A DNA stretch of 64,000 bases from Methylophilus sp. Leaf416 (GTDB lineage: Bacteria; Pseudomonadota; Gammaproteobacteria; Burkholderiales; Methylophilaceae), in the NCBI RefSeq assembly GCF_001424665.1, contig NZ_LMQS01000001.1:745225-809224 (forward strand), written 5' to 3'. The notes below the pieces were generated by a model, which ran no database searches, was not told where the DNA came from, and was given only the letters and a program-made list of their open reading frames with translations. The translations under genes and the position numbers were made by a program. Positions 1-9,030 of this stretch are shown here, one piece after another. Position 1 is the first letter of the stretch; each line of letters begins with the position of its first letter.

Positions 1-84
1 GTGTTCTACTTCAGGGAGAACCGTAATAACCTGCCGGATATCGACGGCATTAAGGCCATTTTCCATGTAGCGCATTTTTTCTAA
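1..84 (+). CDS. C-terminal end of an unidentified protein (partial)
   Basis: Frame 1 is open from the window edge to a TAA at 82-84, giving 27 codons that end in HVAHFF. A strong hairpin terminator begins 20 bp later, which supports this being the true end of a plus-strand gene. I do not recognise the family from so short a tail. Chance openness of the frame cannot be excluded. Confidence 0.45.
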   Translation: MFYFRENRNNLPDIDGIKAIFHVAHFF

Positions 85-104
85 CCCGCCTGCATTCACA
101 TCTT

Positions 105-133
105 AAAAAAACGGCTTTCTGAGCCGTTTTTTT
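105..133. terminator. Rho-independent terminator, bidirectional
   Basis: Seven A residues and ACGGCT? read as an arm AAAAAAACGGCT, loop TTCTG, and arm AGCCGTTTTTTT, a perfect 12-bp stem. It can work on both strands because of the A and T tracts. It lies just after the partial reading frame that ends at 84. Confidence 0.85.
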
Positions 134-186
134 ATGGCGAACGCAAGTTTATTTACAACGAGATAAAGTCAACGCTATATTGCATG

Positions 187-1258
187 CTCGTCATTCTGGC
201 GTAGCGATTTCGCACAGCATGCTGTGCTTTCTGCGTAACAGCTGACTTCCGCAGAAGCCAGCGCGCCCTGCAAAAATATCGTCATTCTGGCGGAGGCCAG
301 AATCCAGGCAAGGTTGATGCCAAGCTTGATTAAATCGAAGAGCGGGTTCTACGCTTGCTGTATTTCCTAAATAGGTATTTCTTCAGAATATTCACTGTTC
401 TTTTTCGCCTCTAGGCGAGTGTCTTTCCTTTGCTTGCCCAAAGCAAAGGCACCAAAGTAAAGGGCACCCTAGCCTCCGCTTTTTCCCTGTGTTGCTCATC
501 AGCGCGGGCGGCCAACGAAACTCGCCCTAGCGGCTTGCATAAGACGCAAACCACCGCGGAACTCGAACAGACGCTGGCCGACAACTCCCACGCTGACTGC
601 GCTACTCGGCGCGTCAGATAGGGGCCCGGGAAAACCACACGCTTTCGCTTGAGTGTAATTCCTTACATTGCATCACGCTCGACAATTGCGGCAAAATAAA
701 TTAAAGAATTAGAGTTACCAGAGTTTACGCTTTGTTTTCAAACCTCAAAATTCACTTAGCGCCCTCCAACCTTCATGTTCAAATATTGGTTCATCGTGGT
801 GGTTTTAAACGGGCCCCTATCTGACGCGCCGAGTAGCGCAGGCAAAACAAGAGATAAGGGAGCGTTTGTTTGAGTCCCGCAGCAGCTCACGTTCTATGTG
901 AGCTGCCAGGTCGAGTTTCGCGACCGCTTGTTTTGACGAGCAACGCAGGAAACAAGCGGAAGCTAGGGTGCCCTTTACTTTGGTGACTTTGCTTTGGGCA
1001 AGCAAAGGAAAGACACTCGCCTAGGGGCGAAATAAAACGGTGAATATTCTGAAGAAATATATATTTAGGATATATAGCAAGCGCAGGACTCGCTATTCGA
1101 TTGACACTAAGTTAATCATCGCCTTGCCTGGATTCTGGCCTCCGCCAGAATGACGTCCTGTTGCATGACGCGCTGGCTTTTGCGTAAGCCAACAGCTCCG
1201 CAGGCGCAGAGCATGCTCTGCGAAATCCCTGCTACACCCTTCGCCGGAATGACGACCT
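187..1258. repeat. Large imperfect inverted repeat with REP-like palindromes
   Basis: The left arm (about 187-640) pairs with the right arm (about 797-1258) in inverted orientation. Matching blocks include CTTTCCTTTGCTTGCCCAAA near 423, TTTCTTCAGAATATTCAC near 378 and GCGCGTCAGATAGGGGCCCG near 609, each with its reverse complement in the other arm. The AT-rich spacer is about 155 bp. Each arm also holds a small palindrome ATTCTGGC-N4-GCCAGAAT (284-303 and 1132-1151), of the dispersed REP type. The 62-75-codon reading frames in the arms look like by-products of the repeat, not genes. No transposase is present, so this could be a non-autonomous element or nested repeats. The stretch 134-1368 holds nothing else I can support. 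Confidence 0.75.
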
Positions 1259-1368
1259 AGTTCAATTGTCAGATTGCGCTACTGAAATAAGCTCTGACTA
1301 AATGAAACCTCAGACCAGAGAAAGCCACCTCTCCAAAATGAAGTCTCTTAAAAATAAATCATCCCCAA

Positions 1369-2142
1369 TCACTGCTTACCCAAATACGAGTCACTCAACG
1401 CCTGACTGCTTGCTATTGTCTGCGCATCGCCATGATGCGTAATATGCCCACTCTCCAGCACATAGGCATAATCAGCATATCTCAACGCCACCGTGGCATT
1501 CTGCTCAGCCAGCAGGAAACTCAAGCCTTGCGTCTGCTGCAACTGGTGCACAATCTCGAAAATTTCTTCCACGATCTGTGGTGCCAGCCCCATGGAAGGT
1601 TCATCCAGCAGGATCAGCTTTGGGTTTGCCATTAGCGCACGCCCTATCGCCACCATCTGCTGCTCGCCACCAGAGGTATAACCGGCGTGATTCTTACGTA
1701 ATAACTTGAGCCGGGGGAAAAAGTTATACACTTTCTCCAGTTCCTGCGATAACACCTTGGCGGATGGGCGGCGTACAAATGCGCCGGTCAGCAGGTTTTC
1801 TTCTACCGTTAAATGGCCGAAACAATGCCGGCCTTCCAGCACTTGCACCAGGCCTTGTGATACCAGCTGTGCAGGCGTGGCCTGGGTCACATCCAGGCCT
1901 TGGTAAAAAATCCGGCCCTGCACAATTTCACCTCGCTGCGCGGGAATCAGGCCGGAAATGGCTTTGAGTATGGTGCTTTTACCCGCCCCATTTGCGCCCA
2001 ATAAGGCGACAATCGCTTGCGGCCCTACCTGTAGCGAAATATGTTTGATGGCAAAAATGACTTTTTCATAAATCACTTCAATATTATCCAGCTGCAAAAT
2101 GGCATCGGCAGCCGGATTAAGTTTTTCACTGGTCTGGGACAT
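1369..2142 (-). CDS. Branched-chain-amino-acid-type ABC transporter ATPase, LivF family
   Basis: This is the second ATPase of a Liv-type (HAAT family) ABC importer and would act on the cytoplasmic face of the permease dimer. The Walker A motif GANGAGKST lies near residue 55, the signature is TSGGEQQ near 160, and Walker B is LILLDEPSMGLAP. The ATG at 2142 follows GAGGAG at good spacing; an upstream TTG at 2157 lies within that ribosome site and is unlikely. It is the last gene of the minus-strand unit that begins with msuE and sfnG, separated from the binding-protein gene by 277 bp. That context suggests a sulfur-compound substrate rather than amino acids; this is an inference. Confidence 0.88.
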   Translation of the reverse strand: MSQTSEKLNPAADAILQLDNIEVIYEKVIFAIKHISLQVGPQAIVALLGANGAGKSTILKAISGLIPAQRGEIVQGRIFYQGLDVTQATPAQLVSQGLVQVLEGRHCFGHLTVEENLLTGAFVRRPSAKVLSQELEKVYNFFPRLKLLRKNHAGYTSGGEQQMVAIGRALMANPKLILLDEPSMGLAPQIVEEIFEIVHQLQQTQGLSFLLAEQNATVALRYADYAYVLESGHITHHGDAQTIASSQALSDSYLGKQ

Positions 2143-2276
2143 ATCTGTGCTCCTCAATTTGATCTCATGGATACTGTTGTGACATTGCCCAAGGCATCAA
2201 ACTAAAGAAAACAAGGATTCAGTGGCTACGCGAACAAATTGCTGCGTTGCGCAAGCTTTTCTAATTACAGCATTGT

Positions 2277-2307
2277 AACCAAGCCGTACTTTTGTACTGT
2301 CTTGGTT
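2277..2307. repeat. Stem-loop, possible dispersed intergenic element
   Basis: AACCAAG (2277-2283) pairs with CTTGGTT (2301-2307), and the inner GTAC/GTAC also pairs around TTTT. Flanking words (TGCGTTGCGCAAG upstream, GCGCCTTG and CTCACT downstream) recur in the same order around 25497-25560 after groEL, which suggests two copies of a short dispersed element. Confidence 0.4.
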
Positions 2308-2370
2308 CCTGCGTTCAGTGCGCCTTGCACTTTGTACCGCTCGCTCACTGACTCCATGTTTTCTTGAACA

Positions 2371-2394
2371 TGCATACCGCCTCCACGGTATGCA
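2371..2394. promoter_or_regulatory. Intercistronic hairpin between binding-protein and LivF-type ATPase genes
   Basis: TGCATACCG, spacer CCTCCA, CGGTATGCA forms a perfect 9-bp stem 26 bp beyond the stop codon of the substrate-binding protein gene. There is no T tract on the minus strand. It resembles hairpins that protect the 3' end of periplasmic binding-protein mRNA and lower downstream expression; that role is inferred. Confidence 0.5.
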
Positions 2395-2419
2395 TCTCCA
2401 ATCAAGACAATGTTAAGAA

Positions 2420-3766
2420 TTACTTGGCAGCGACAGTTTCCTTGCTGCAATCACGCGGGGTGATGCCTTTTTCCTTGGCATATTCGTGTGACGATTTTTC
2501 GATGATAGGACGCAACAACTGGCGGTCAGCCTGCACCCATTCTGAAATCACGTTCCACTTGCTGCCGTCCCATTGCTGGAAGCGCACCGCACCGCCGCCT
2601 TCGTGGTCAGCGCAACTTAACTTCAATGGTTGCACCAGACCCAGGGCACCGAGTTCAGTGAGGCGTTTGTCATCCAGCTTGAGGTTCTCAAAGCCCCAGC
2701 GCACTTCTTCCCCGGTCAACGGGCGTTTGCCGAATTTGGCCTGCGCCACGCGAACCGCCTCTACGTTCAGGATGCCATTCACCACACCCAGGTTGTAATA
2801 CACATTACCAAACCGTTTCGGGTCTTGCAGGTTGCCTTTGCCGGCTTTGATCACGTATTGATTGATACCTTGCAACACCGGGAAACTGGTGCCTGAGGGA
2901 TGCGTGGTGATCGAGATAAAGCCTTTTGCTGCACTGCCTGCTGGCGCCGCATCATCTTCGGAGTTACTCCAGATATTGCCGATGATATGGTTGGCAGGGA
3001 AACCGGTTTTTTGTGCGGTTTTCAATGCTACCGGGTTCATCACCCCCCAGCCGCGCAGGATCACCCAGTCAGGCTTGATACGGCGGATGGTCAGCCATTG
3101 TGATTGTTGCTCGTTACCAGGATGCGGCACTTCCAGCAAAGTCAGCTCAAAGCCATATTTCTTGGCCAGCAGTTCCAGGATAGGGCTGGTTTCCTTGCCG
3201 TAAGGTGAGCCGTGATACAAGGTCACGATTTTTTTGCCTTTGAGTTTATCCAGCCCACCGGATTGAGTCGCAATGTAATTCACGATTGCAGACACTTCGC
3301 TGTACGGGTTTAACTGCAACGGGAACGCATACGGGAACACACTGCCGTCAGTCGAATCTGTACGGCCATGGTTGATGGTGATCAGCGGCAATTTGTCAGC
3401 GGTAGAGCGTTCCAGCGTGGCATAAGCGATACCGACTGATAGTGGATTGGTCGCTGCGGCTGGCGCGCCGTTCAGGCCCTTTTTCAGGCGCTCGTAGCAC
3501 TCGACACCTTTTTCAACCACGTATTCCGTTTCGCACTCACTCCAGGTGAATTTGACGCCATTGACGCCGCCTTCTTTGGCATTGACGTATTGCAGGTAAT
3601 CGATAAATCCGCCAAAAAAGCCTGAGCCACCGGCTGCATAAGGCCCGATCCTGTAGCTTTGTAATGGGAAATATTGTTCGTTCGCCGCCTGCACTTGCGC
3701 AGTGACGCTAGCGATGCCTAACCCTAATGCCAGCAGCAGCCAGCGATGTTTGCCTAAAAATTTCAC
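2420..3766 (-). CDS. Periplasmic substrate-binding protein of a Liv-type ABC importer
   Basis: A 448-residue type 1 periplasmic binding protein with an N-terminal signal peptide (hydrophobic core LLLALGLGIASV, likely cleavage after QVQAA). It should capture the ligand for the importer encoded around it. The start is a GTG at 3764-3766, preceded by AAGGAG seven bases upstream. It is longer than LivJ and resembles the binding proteins found next to CoA-ligase-linked transporters. The ligand is unknown. Co-transcription with sfnG and msuE suggests an organosulfur compound. An AT-rich gap of 128 bp separates it from the permease gene upstream. Confidence 0.85.
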   Translation of the reverse strand: MKFLGKHRWLLLALGLGIASVTAQVQAANEQYFPLQSYRIGPYAAGGSGFFGGFIDYLQYVNAKEGGVNGVKFTWSECETEYVVEKGVECYERLKKGLNGAPAAATNPLSVGIAYATLERSTADKLPLITINHGRTDSTDGSVFPYAFPLQLNPYSEVSAIVNYIATQSGGLDKLKGKKIVTLYHGSPYGKETSPILELLAKKYGFELTLLEVPHPGNEQQSQWLTIRRIKPDWVILRGWGVMNPVALKTAQKTGFPANHIIGNIWSNSEDDAAPAGSAAKGFISITTHPSGTSFPVLQGINQYVIKAGKGNLQDPKRFGNVYYNLGVVNGILNVEAVRVAQAKFGKRPLTGEEVRWGFENLKLDDKRLTELGALGLVQPLKLSCADHEGGGAVRFQQWDGSKWNVISEWVQADRQLLRPIIEKSSHEYAKEKGITPRDCSKETVAAK

Positions 3767-3894
3767 TTTGAGACTCCTTGGTTTTAAAATAAATATTGAA
3801 CTATAAAAACAGTTACTAATCGTTTTTGGTTATATAAAAAATTGTAATGAGCCTATTCAACACATGAAAAATCTCCCTTAATGCATTGGATAAA

Positions 3895-4962
3895 CTAGAA
3901 ACGTAGCGGCCAGACGCGCAGCCGTTGCTTGACGGTTTGCCAGACTTTGGCTAACCCGTTGGGCTCTTTGATCAGGAAAAATATGATCAATGCGCCGAAA
4001 ATCATCTTCTGAAAATTCTCCAGCTGCCCGGGGTCAATCGCGCCGGCAAACAAGCCCGATGACAGGTTCGACAGTAATATCGGGAACAGCACAATAAAAG
4101 CCGCACCCAAAAAATTACCTAAAATGCTGCCCATGCCACCAATAATGATGATGAACAAAATCTGGAATGAGCGCGTCAAGTCAAAGCCGTGCGGCTCGAC
4201 GGTACCCAGGTAAGTGAAAGCCCAAAGTGCACCTGCAATGCCCAGGTAGAATGAACTGATCGCAAAAGCCAGCAATTTGGTTTTGGGCACGGAGATGCCA
4301 ATCACGGCCGCCGCAGTATCCATGTCCCGTACCGCCATCCACTTCCTGCCCAGCTCACCGCTGACTATCGTTTTGGCTAACAAGCCAAGCGCGACCACCA
4401 CGGTCAACGTCAGCAAGTAGCGTCCCACCGGCGAATTGAAATCAGAACCGAACACATGCAATGGCGGCGCTGTGATCACCCCGGAAGAAGAGTTGTTGGA
4501 AAACCAGGTGAAATTGGTGAACACCCATTGCACAAAAAACTGGGCTGCAAGGGTAGAGACAATCAAATAAAAGCCTTTGATCCGCAAACTGGGCAAACCG
4601 AAAACCAGACCTACACCACCGGCAGTGAGCCCGCCTAAAATCAGACTGATGATCAATGGCAGCCCTTCAATACGAAGATTGAAGTTATAGGTGGCAAACG
4701 CACCCACCGCCATAAACGCCGCTGAACCCAAAGATAATTGCCCGGCATAGCCAGTCAGTAAATTTAGCCCCAGCCCTGCCAGTGACAGCACCAGGAAAGG
4801 AATCAGGATCGCGCTAAACCAGTAATCATTGCCTATGGATGGCACCACCAGGAAAGCAAAAGCCAGCAAAAGTGCAAATGCCAACCGCTCCTGCTTGAGC
4901 CGGAAAAATCGTTTATCAAAACGATATGTGGTTACAAACTGTCCAGATTCTTTATAAAGCAT
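3895..4962 (-). CDS. Liv-type ABC transporter permease, LivM family
   Basis: A 355-residue inner-membrane permease with about ten hydrophobic segments. The family block around residues 70-90 (GLNLLTGYAGQLSLGSAAFMAVGA) is well preserved. The ATG at 4962 follows AGCAGGAT at good spacing. It should pair with the LivH-type permease 12 bp upstream to form the membrane channel. The N-terminal 30 residues are charged and cytoplasmic, as in other LivM proteins. Nothing in the sequence shows the substrate. Confidence 0.88.
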   Translation of the reverse strand: MLYKESGQFVTTYRFDKRFFRLKQERLAFALLLAFAFLVVPSIGNDYWFSAILIPFLVLSLAGLGLNLLTGYAGQLSLGSAAFMAVGAFATYNFNLRIEGLPLIISLILGGLTAGGVGLVFGLPSLRIKGFYLIVSTLAAQFFVQWVFTNFTWFSNNSSSGVITAPPLHVFGSDFNSPVGRYLLTLTVVVALGLLAKTIVSGELGRKWMAVRDMDTAAAVIGISVPKTKLLAFAISSFYLGIAGALWAFTYLGTVEPHGFDLTRSFQILFIIIIGGMGSILGNFLGAAFIVLFPILLSNLSSGLFAGAIDPGQLENFQKMIFGALIIFFLIKEPNGLAKVWQTVKQRLRVWPLRF

Positions 4963-4973
4963 ATTGCATCCTG

Positions 4974-5855
4974 CTAAACGCGTTCAATCGCTTTGTCGCC
5001 AAACAATCCATATGGCCTGACCAGCAAAAACAGCATCGCCAGCACATACGGAAACCAGTTTTCGATGCCGCCACCGATCAGCGGGCCGATAAATACTTCC
5101 GCCAGTTTTTCAGAGGCGCCGACAATAAGCCCGCCGACAATCGCCCCTTCTATCGAAGTAAAGCCGCCAATAATCAGTACCGGCAATGCCTTCAGGACAA
5201 TCAGGGATAAAGAGAATTGCACGCCGACCCGCGCACCCCAGAGGATGCCTGCGACCAGACCGACAAACCCGGCTACAGCCCATACAATCAGCCATAAACG
5301 CTGCAATTTGATCCCCACTGCCAGGGCAGCCAACTGATCGTCAGCCACCGCTCTCAGCGAAATACCGATGCGTGTTTTGTTAAACAAAAAGCCGAGCAAG
5401 GCGACTAAACCACCGGCAATGCCGGCAGCAAATAAATCAAACTGTGACAGCAGGATGCCGAATACCTCATAAGGCTCGTCATTGATACCGATGTCGAGCG
5501 CATGCACTTGTGCGCCCCATACAGCTTGCGCCAAGCCTTCAACAATATAGCTCAGGCCCAGCGTGGCCATAAACAGGGTGATAGGCGAACGATTCACCAG
5601 CTGCCGCAGCACCAGCACTTCTATCAACCAGGCCAGCACCGCCATGGTGATCAATGTAATTGCAAATGCACCCCAGAACGGAATACCGCGTTCAACCAGG
5701 CTGACGAAGGTCAATGCGGCAAACAGCACCATAGAGCCCTGCGCAAAATTAAACACGCCGGAGGCTTTGTAAATCAGCACAAAGCCGATGGCGACCAGTG
5801 AATACATCACCCCGGCCAGCAAACCGCCGGTGAATACTTCCAGAAAAAAATTCAT
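4974..5855 (-). CDS. Liv-type ABC transporter permease, LivH family
   Basis: A 293-residue hydrophobic protein with the LivH-type N-terminus (GLLAGVMYSLVAIGFVLIYK) and the block FNFAQGSMVLFAA near residue 36. It forms the permease heterodimer with the LivM-type protein encoded 12 bp downstream. A GAGG sequence lies upstream of the ATG at 5855. It sits in the middle of the transporter operon, directly after the LivG-type ATPase gene. Confidence 0.88.
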   Translation of the reverse strand: MNFFLEVFTGGLLAGVMYSLVAIGFVLIYKASGVFNFAQGSMVLFAALTFVSLVERGIPFWGAFAITLITMAVLAWLIEVLVLRQLVNRSPITLFMATLGLSYIVEGLAQAVWGAQVHALDIGINDEPYEVFGILLSQFDLFAAGIAGGLVALLGFLFNKTRIGISLRAVADDQLAALAVGIKLQRLWLIVWAVAGFVGLVAGILWGARVGVQFSLSLIVLKALPVLIIGGFTSIEGAIVGGLIVGASEKLAEVFIGPLIGGGIENWFPYVLAMLFLLVRPYGLFGDKAIERV

Positions 5856-5887
5856 TGTTTCGTCATCCTCTGCCAGCCTGGGCCAAT

Positions 5888-6664
5888 TTAGTGTTTAGTA
5901 CCCAGGTAGGCGGCAAGCACTTCGGGATTGACCCGCACTTCGTCCGGTGTGCCATCGCCAATTTTCTTGCCGTAATCCAGTACCACCACATGGTCTGAAA
6001 GCGACATCACGACGCCGATATCATGTTCGATCAACACGATGGTGGTGCCAAACTCCTGGCGGGTCTCTACGATAAAGCGGCTCATCTCGGCTTTCTCCTC
6101 GGCATTCATGCCGGCCATAGGTTCATCCAGCAATAGCAACTCGGGTTCTGCCGCCAGTGCACGCGCCAGTTCAACCCGTTTCTGCAAACCATAGGGCAAA
6201 TTGCCGACGATGCTGTTTCGCCAAGGTTGCAGCTTGAGGAAAGCGATCACCTGCTCGGCCTTTTGCCTTTGCTGTGGGGCGTCAGCGGGTGCCCGCCCGA
6301 CATTAAACACCTGCTCTATCCAGCTGCTTTTCACTTTGAGGTTAGTGCCGGTCAGCACGTTATCCAGCACTGACATGCCTTTGAATAAGGCAATATTCTG
6401 GAAAGTCCTCGCTACACCACGCCTGGCTGCCCATTGCGGATGCATGTTTTTCCTGGCATTACCCTTGTAAACAATTTGCCCTTCATCAGCCTGGTAAACG
6501 CCATTGATCACATTTAACAGTGAGCTTTTACCAGCGCCATTGGGGCCAATCAGGGCGCAGATTTCGCCTTTTTTCACTGAAAAACTGATGTCGGTGATGG
6601 CTTTTACCCCCTTAAAGGATAAGGAGATACCATCCAGGCGTAATAGCTGCGTTGCATTTGTCAT
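5888..6664 (-). CDS. Liv-type ABC transporter ATPase, LivG family
   Basis: First ATPase of the importer, about 258 residues. Walker A is GPNGAGKSS, the family-typical signature is LPYGLQKRVELARAL, and Walker B is LLLLDEPMAGM. The ATG at 6664 follows GAAAGG; an in-frame ATG 27 bases upstream (6691) would add nine residues but lacks a good ribosome site. It follows the degenerate AMP-ligase-like gene by 30 bp and precedes the permeases, the order seen in importers linked to acyl-CoA synthetases. Confidence 0.87.
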   Translation of the reverse strand: MTNATQLLRLDGISLSFKGVKAITDISFSVKKGEICALIGPNGAGKSSLLNVINGVYQADEGQIVYKGNARKNMHPQWAARRGVARTFQNIALFKGMSVLDNVLTGTNLKVKSSWIEQVFNVGRAPADAPQQRQKAEQVIAFLKLQPWRNSIVGNLPYGLQKRVELARALAAEPELLLLDEPMAGMNAEEKAEMSRFIVETRQEFGTTIVLIEHDIGVVMSLSDHVVVLDYGKKIGDGTPDEVRVNPEVLAAYLGTKH

Positions 6665-6694
6665 ACTGCTGCGCCTTTCATATTGCCGCATCGT

Positions 6695-7858
6695 TCATAT
6701 TGCTGCTCTAAGGTTTTTCAAACCAAAGTAATGTTCAGTATGGCTGGGTGGGCGTGGAATCACTTGTAAAGGACTGGCCTGCCAGTCTGCCTCTTCCGGC
6801 CAGTCCCGCACCTGGATACCGATTGATTTAAAGAATTGCTCCGCTTCGGCTGATAAAGGCTCGCCAACCAATAGTGGCACGCGCGCATGCCGCAAACCCA
6901 GCACATCTTTTAAAGGCAGAATCACCAGCCAGTTTGCAATTGCCGCCAGCAGCGGCACGCGTTTCTGGTAGTGATGCAGCGCCCATTTAACTAATGTAAA
7001 TTGCCAGCTGGCTGGAAGCGGCCAGCGTGATTGAACCAATGTATACAGCCTTTGATAGGTCGCTGCTGTGCCTGCGACCAGGGTCGGCCCCAGTTCGCGG
7101 CGATCAGTGTCCCGGGTGGACAGGTTCTCGGGGAAATTAAGCTTGAAACCGGCCAGCAACCAGGGTGAAAGCAGGTAGCGCGCATGGCCGCTGGCGGCAA
7201 AAGCACGCGCTGCCAGCGCTTCTTCTTTATCAGTCAGTAACTCATGAACCACCAGCTGACGGCCATTTTTCAACAACTCGGCGTGGCTGAGTTCACGGTA
7301 TTCCAGTTGATAGGCATCGCCCAAACGGTAAAAACGGAAAGCAACACTTTCCGGCGTCGCCACGGCGGCCAGTGTGCCAGGTACAGCTTCACCAACCGAG
7401 ATGATGTTCGTGTAAGCATGAATGGCAGGATGGGTGTAATCGGCCAGGCCGCGCGCATTGGCATAAATCAGCACTGACACATCCGGCTTGGCGTCAAACA
7501 CCTGGTCAACTTGCGCTTGCGCTTCAGCAAACACAAATTGTGGCCGCAAGGTATGCAACAGATCCAGCAACTGTGGTTGTGCGTAGGCCGGGTCTAATGG
7601 TGCAGCGATACCTCCCAGCCAGTGTGCTGCCAGAGACAGCAACAAGGCTTCCGGCCTTGGCTCACTGAGCAGGAACAGCGTATCGCCGCTGCCGAACCCT
7701 TGCTGCTTTAAAAATCGCGCTGCCAGCAGCACTTCGTTGTGTACTGCGTGCCAGGGTTGTGCATGCCAGATACCCAGTTTTTTATGGCGGATAGCGACCT
7801 GTGCAGGCCGCTTTTCAGCCTGCACAGCGAGCCAGTCGGGTAATGTATCAGCGGCCAT
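6695..7858 (-). CDS. Degenerate, shortened AMP-binding (acyl-CoA-synthetase-like) protein
   Basis: The first 100 residues match the N-terminal region of acyl-CoA synthetases (LPDWLAVQAEKRPAQVAIRHK, then a block like LSEPRPEALLLSLAAHWLGG). A later part keeps family patterns such as NFPENLSTRDTDRRELGPTL and LLVGEPLSAEAEQFFKSIGI. The ATP-binding loop (normally SGTTGxPK) is missing: the equivalent region reads VAFRFYRLGDAYQLEYRELSH. The protein ends at 387 residues, before the YGxTE and later adenylation motifs; family members are usually 500-650 residues. The reading frame is intact and sits tightly in the operon, so I read it as a retained non-catalytic protein rather than a fresh pseudogene. 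Its role is unknown. Confidence 0.75.
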   Translation of the reverse strand: MAADTLPDWLAVQAEKRPAQVAIRHKKLGIWHAQPWHAVHNEVLLAARFLKQQGFGSGDTLFLLSEPRPEALLLSLAAHWLGGIAAPLDPAYAQPQLLDLLHTLRPQFVFAEAQAQVDQVFDAKPDVSVLIYANARGLADYTHPAIHAYTNIISVGEAVPGTLAAVATPESVAFRFYRLGDAYQLEYRELSHAELLKNGRQLVVHELLTDKEEALAARAFAASGHARYLLSPWLLAGFKLNFPENLSTRDTDRRELGPTLVAGTAATYQRLYTLVQSRWPLPASWQFTLVKWALHHYQKRVPLLAAIANWLVILPLKDVLGLRHARVPLLVGEPLSAEAEQFFKSIGIQVRDWPEEADWQASPLQVIPRPPSHTEHYFGLKNLRAAI

Positions 7859-7882
7859 CGTCTTTAGCTCTGTTAGTCTTGA

Positions 7883-8971
7883 TCAGGCGGCCTTCGCCAG
7901 TTTTTTGGCTTCCAGCTCACGCACCAGTGGCAATACTTTTTCACCAAAGTAAGCCACCTCTTCCTGGAAGTGCAGGAAGCCGGACAGGATCAGGTCAACG
8001 CCAACAGCTTTCAATTCAACAATACGTTCAGCAATCTGTTGCGGCGTACCGATCAGGTTGGTTTTAAAACCATCGTTGTACTGCACCAGATCTTCAAACG
8101 TCGATTTTGCCCAGTTGCCTTCTTTTTCCGGGCTGGCAGCACCAGCATTTTTCACTTCATGACCAAAGGCATTCACGGCCTCCGGGTTGGCCTTATCGAT
8201 AATTTCTTTCAGCACAGCCCTGGCCTCTTCTTCAGTGTCGCGCGCAATCACGAAAGCATTCACGCCGACTTTGACGCTGTGATTATTGGCAGCAGCCTTG
8301 GCGCGGATATCATCCACCTGTGCCTTGATGCCTTCCACGGTATTGCCATTGGTGAAATACCAGTCAGACACGCTGGCGGCATTATCACGGGCAGCACGCG
8401 AACTGCCACCCTGGAATATTTCCGGATGCGGCTGCTGCAATGGTTTTGGTTTCAATGTGTAGTTGCTAAAGCGGTAGAAGTCACCGCGGTAGGTAAAATT
8501 ATCCTGGGTCCATATGCCTTTTAAGGCTTCGATAAATTCTTTTGAACGGCGATAGCGCTCATCATGGTCCAGCCAATGTTCACCAATCGCGGTAAATTCG
8601 CCGCGGAACCAGCCGGAAACGATATTGACCGCGACGCGGCCTTCGGTCAGCAAATCAATGGTTGCCAGCTGCTTGGCAGCCAGTACCGGGTTCCAGGGAC
8701 CTGGCAGAATCGCTGCAATCACTTTCAGTTTGGTAGTCGCCGCCAGCAAGGCATGTGAAAACGAGACTGACTCATGCTGGAACTCAGCGCCATAACCGGC
8801 AGTAAAGCGAATCTGGCTCAAGGCATATTCAAAACCCGCCTTTTCGGCAATTTGTGCCAGTTTACGGTTGTAATCGATATCCCAGCTGGTGCGCTGTTCG
8901 ATATTACTGACCACCAGGCCACCACTGACGTTAGGTACCCAATATGCAAATTTAATGTTTTCTGTACTCAT
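7883..8971 (-). CDS. sfnG: FMNH2-dependent dimethylsulfone monooxygenase
   Basis: A 362-residue bacterial-luciferase-like flavin monooxygenase. N-terminal FAYWVPNVSGGLVVSNIEQRT and internal GRVAVNIVSGWFRGEFTAIGE match the SfnG family, which oxidises dimethylsulfone to methanesulfinate and formaldehyde using reduced FMN. The ATG at 8971 follows GGAG at eight bases; a GTG directly before it is an alternative. It is the second gene of the sigma-54 unit, after the FMN reductase that should supply FMNH2, and leads into the transporter genes. Substrate assignment rests on family resemblance. Confidence 0.88.
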   Translation of the reverse strand: MSTENIKFAYWVPNVSGGLVVSNIEQRTSWDIDYNRKLAQIAEKAGFEYALSQIRFTAGYGAEFQHESVSFSHALLAATTKLKVIAAILPGPWNPVLAAKQLATIDLLTEGRVAVNIVSGWFRGEFTAIGEHWLDHDERYRRSKEFIEALKGIWTQDNFTYRGDFYRFSNYTLKPKPLQQPHPEIFQGGSSRAARDNAASVSDWYFTNGNTVEGIKAQVDDIRAKAAANNHSVKVGVNAFVIARDTEEEARAVLKEIIDKANPEAVNAFGHEVKNAGAASPEKEGNWAKSTFEDLVQYNDGFKTNLIGTPQQIAERIVELKAVGVDLILSGFLHFQEEVAYFGEKVLPLVRELEAKKLAKAA

Positions 8972-9030
8972 CACCCAATCTCCAAATCTGTTTTTCTCTA
9001 ATACTGGTTTTCTCTAAATACTGGCCTGCG

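Noticed and set aside
411-1005. Reading frames of 62-75 codons in both arms of the inverted repeat (ending CATRRVR)
   Set aside because: They arise from the repeat itself, appear in mirrored copies, and lack convincing ribosome sites; frames like these are commonly over-annotated in dispersed repeats.
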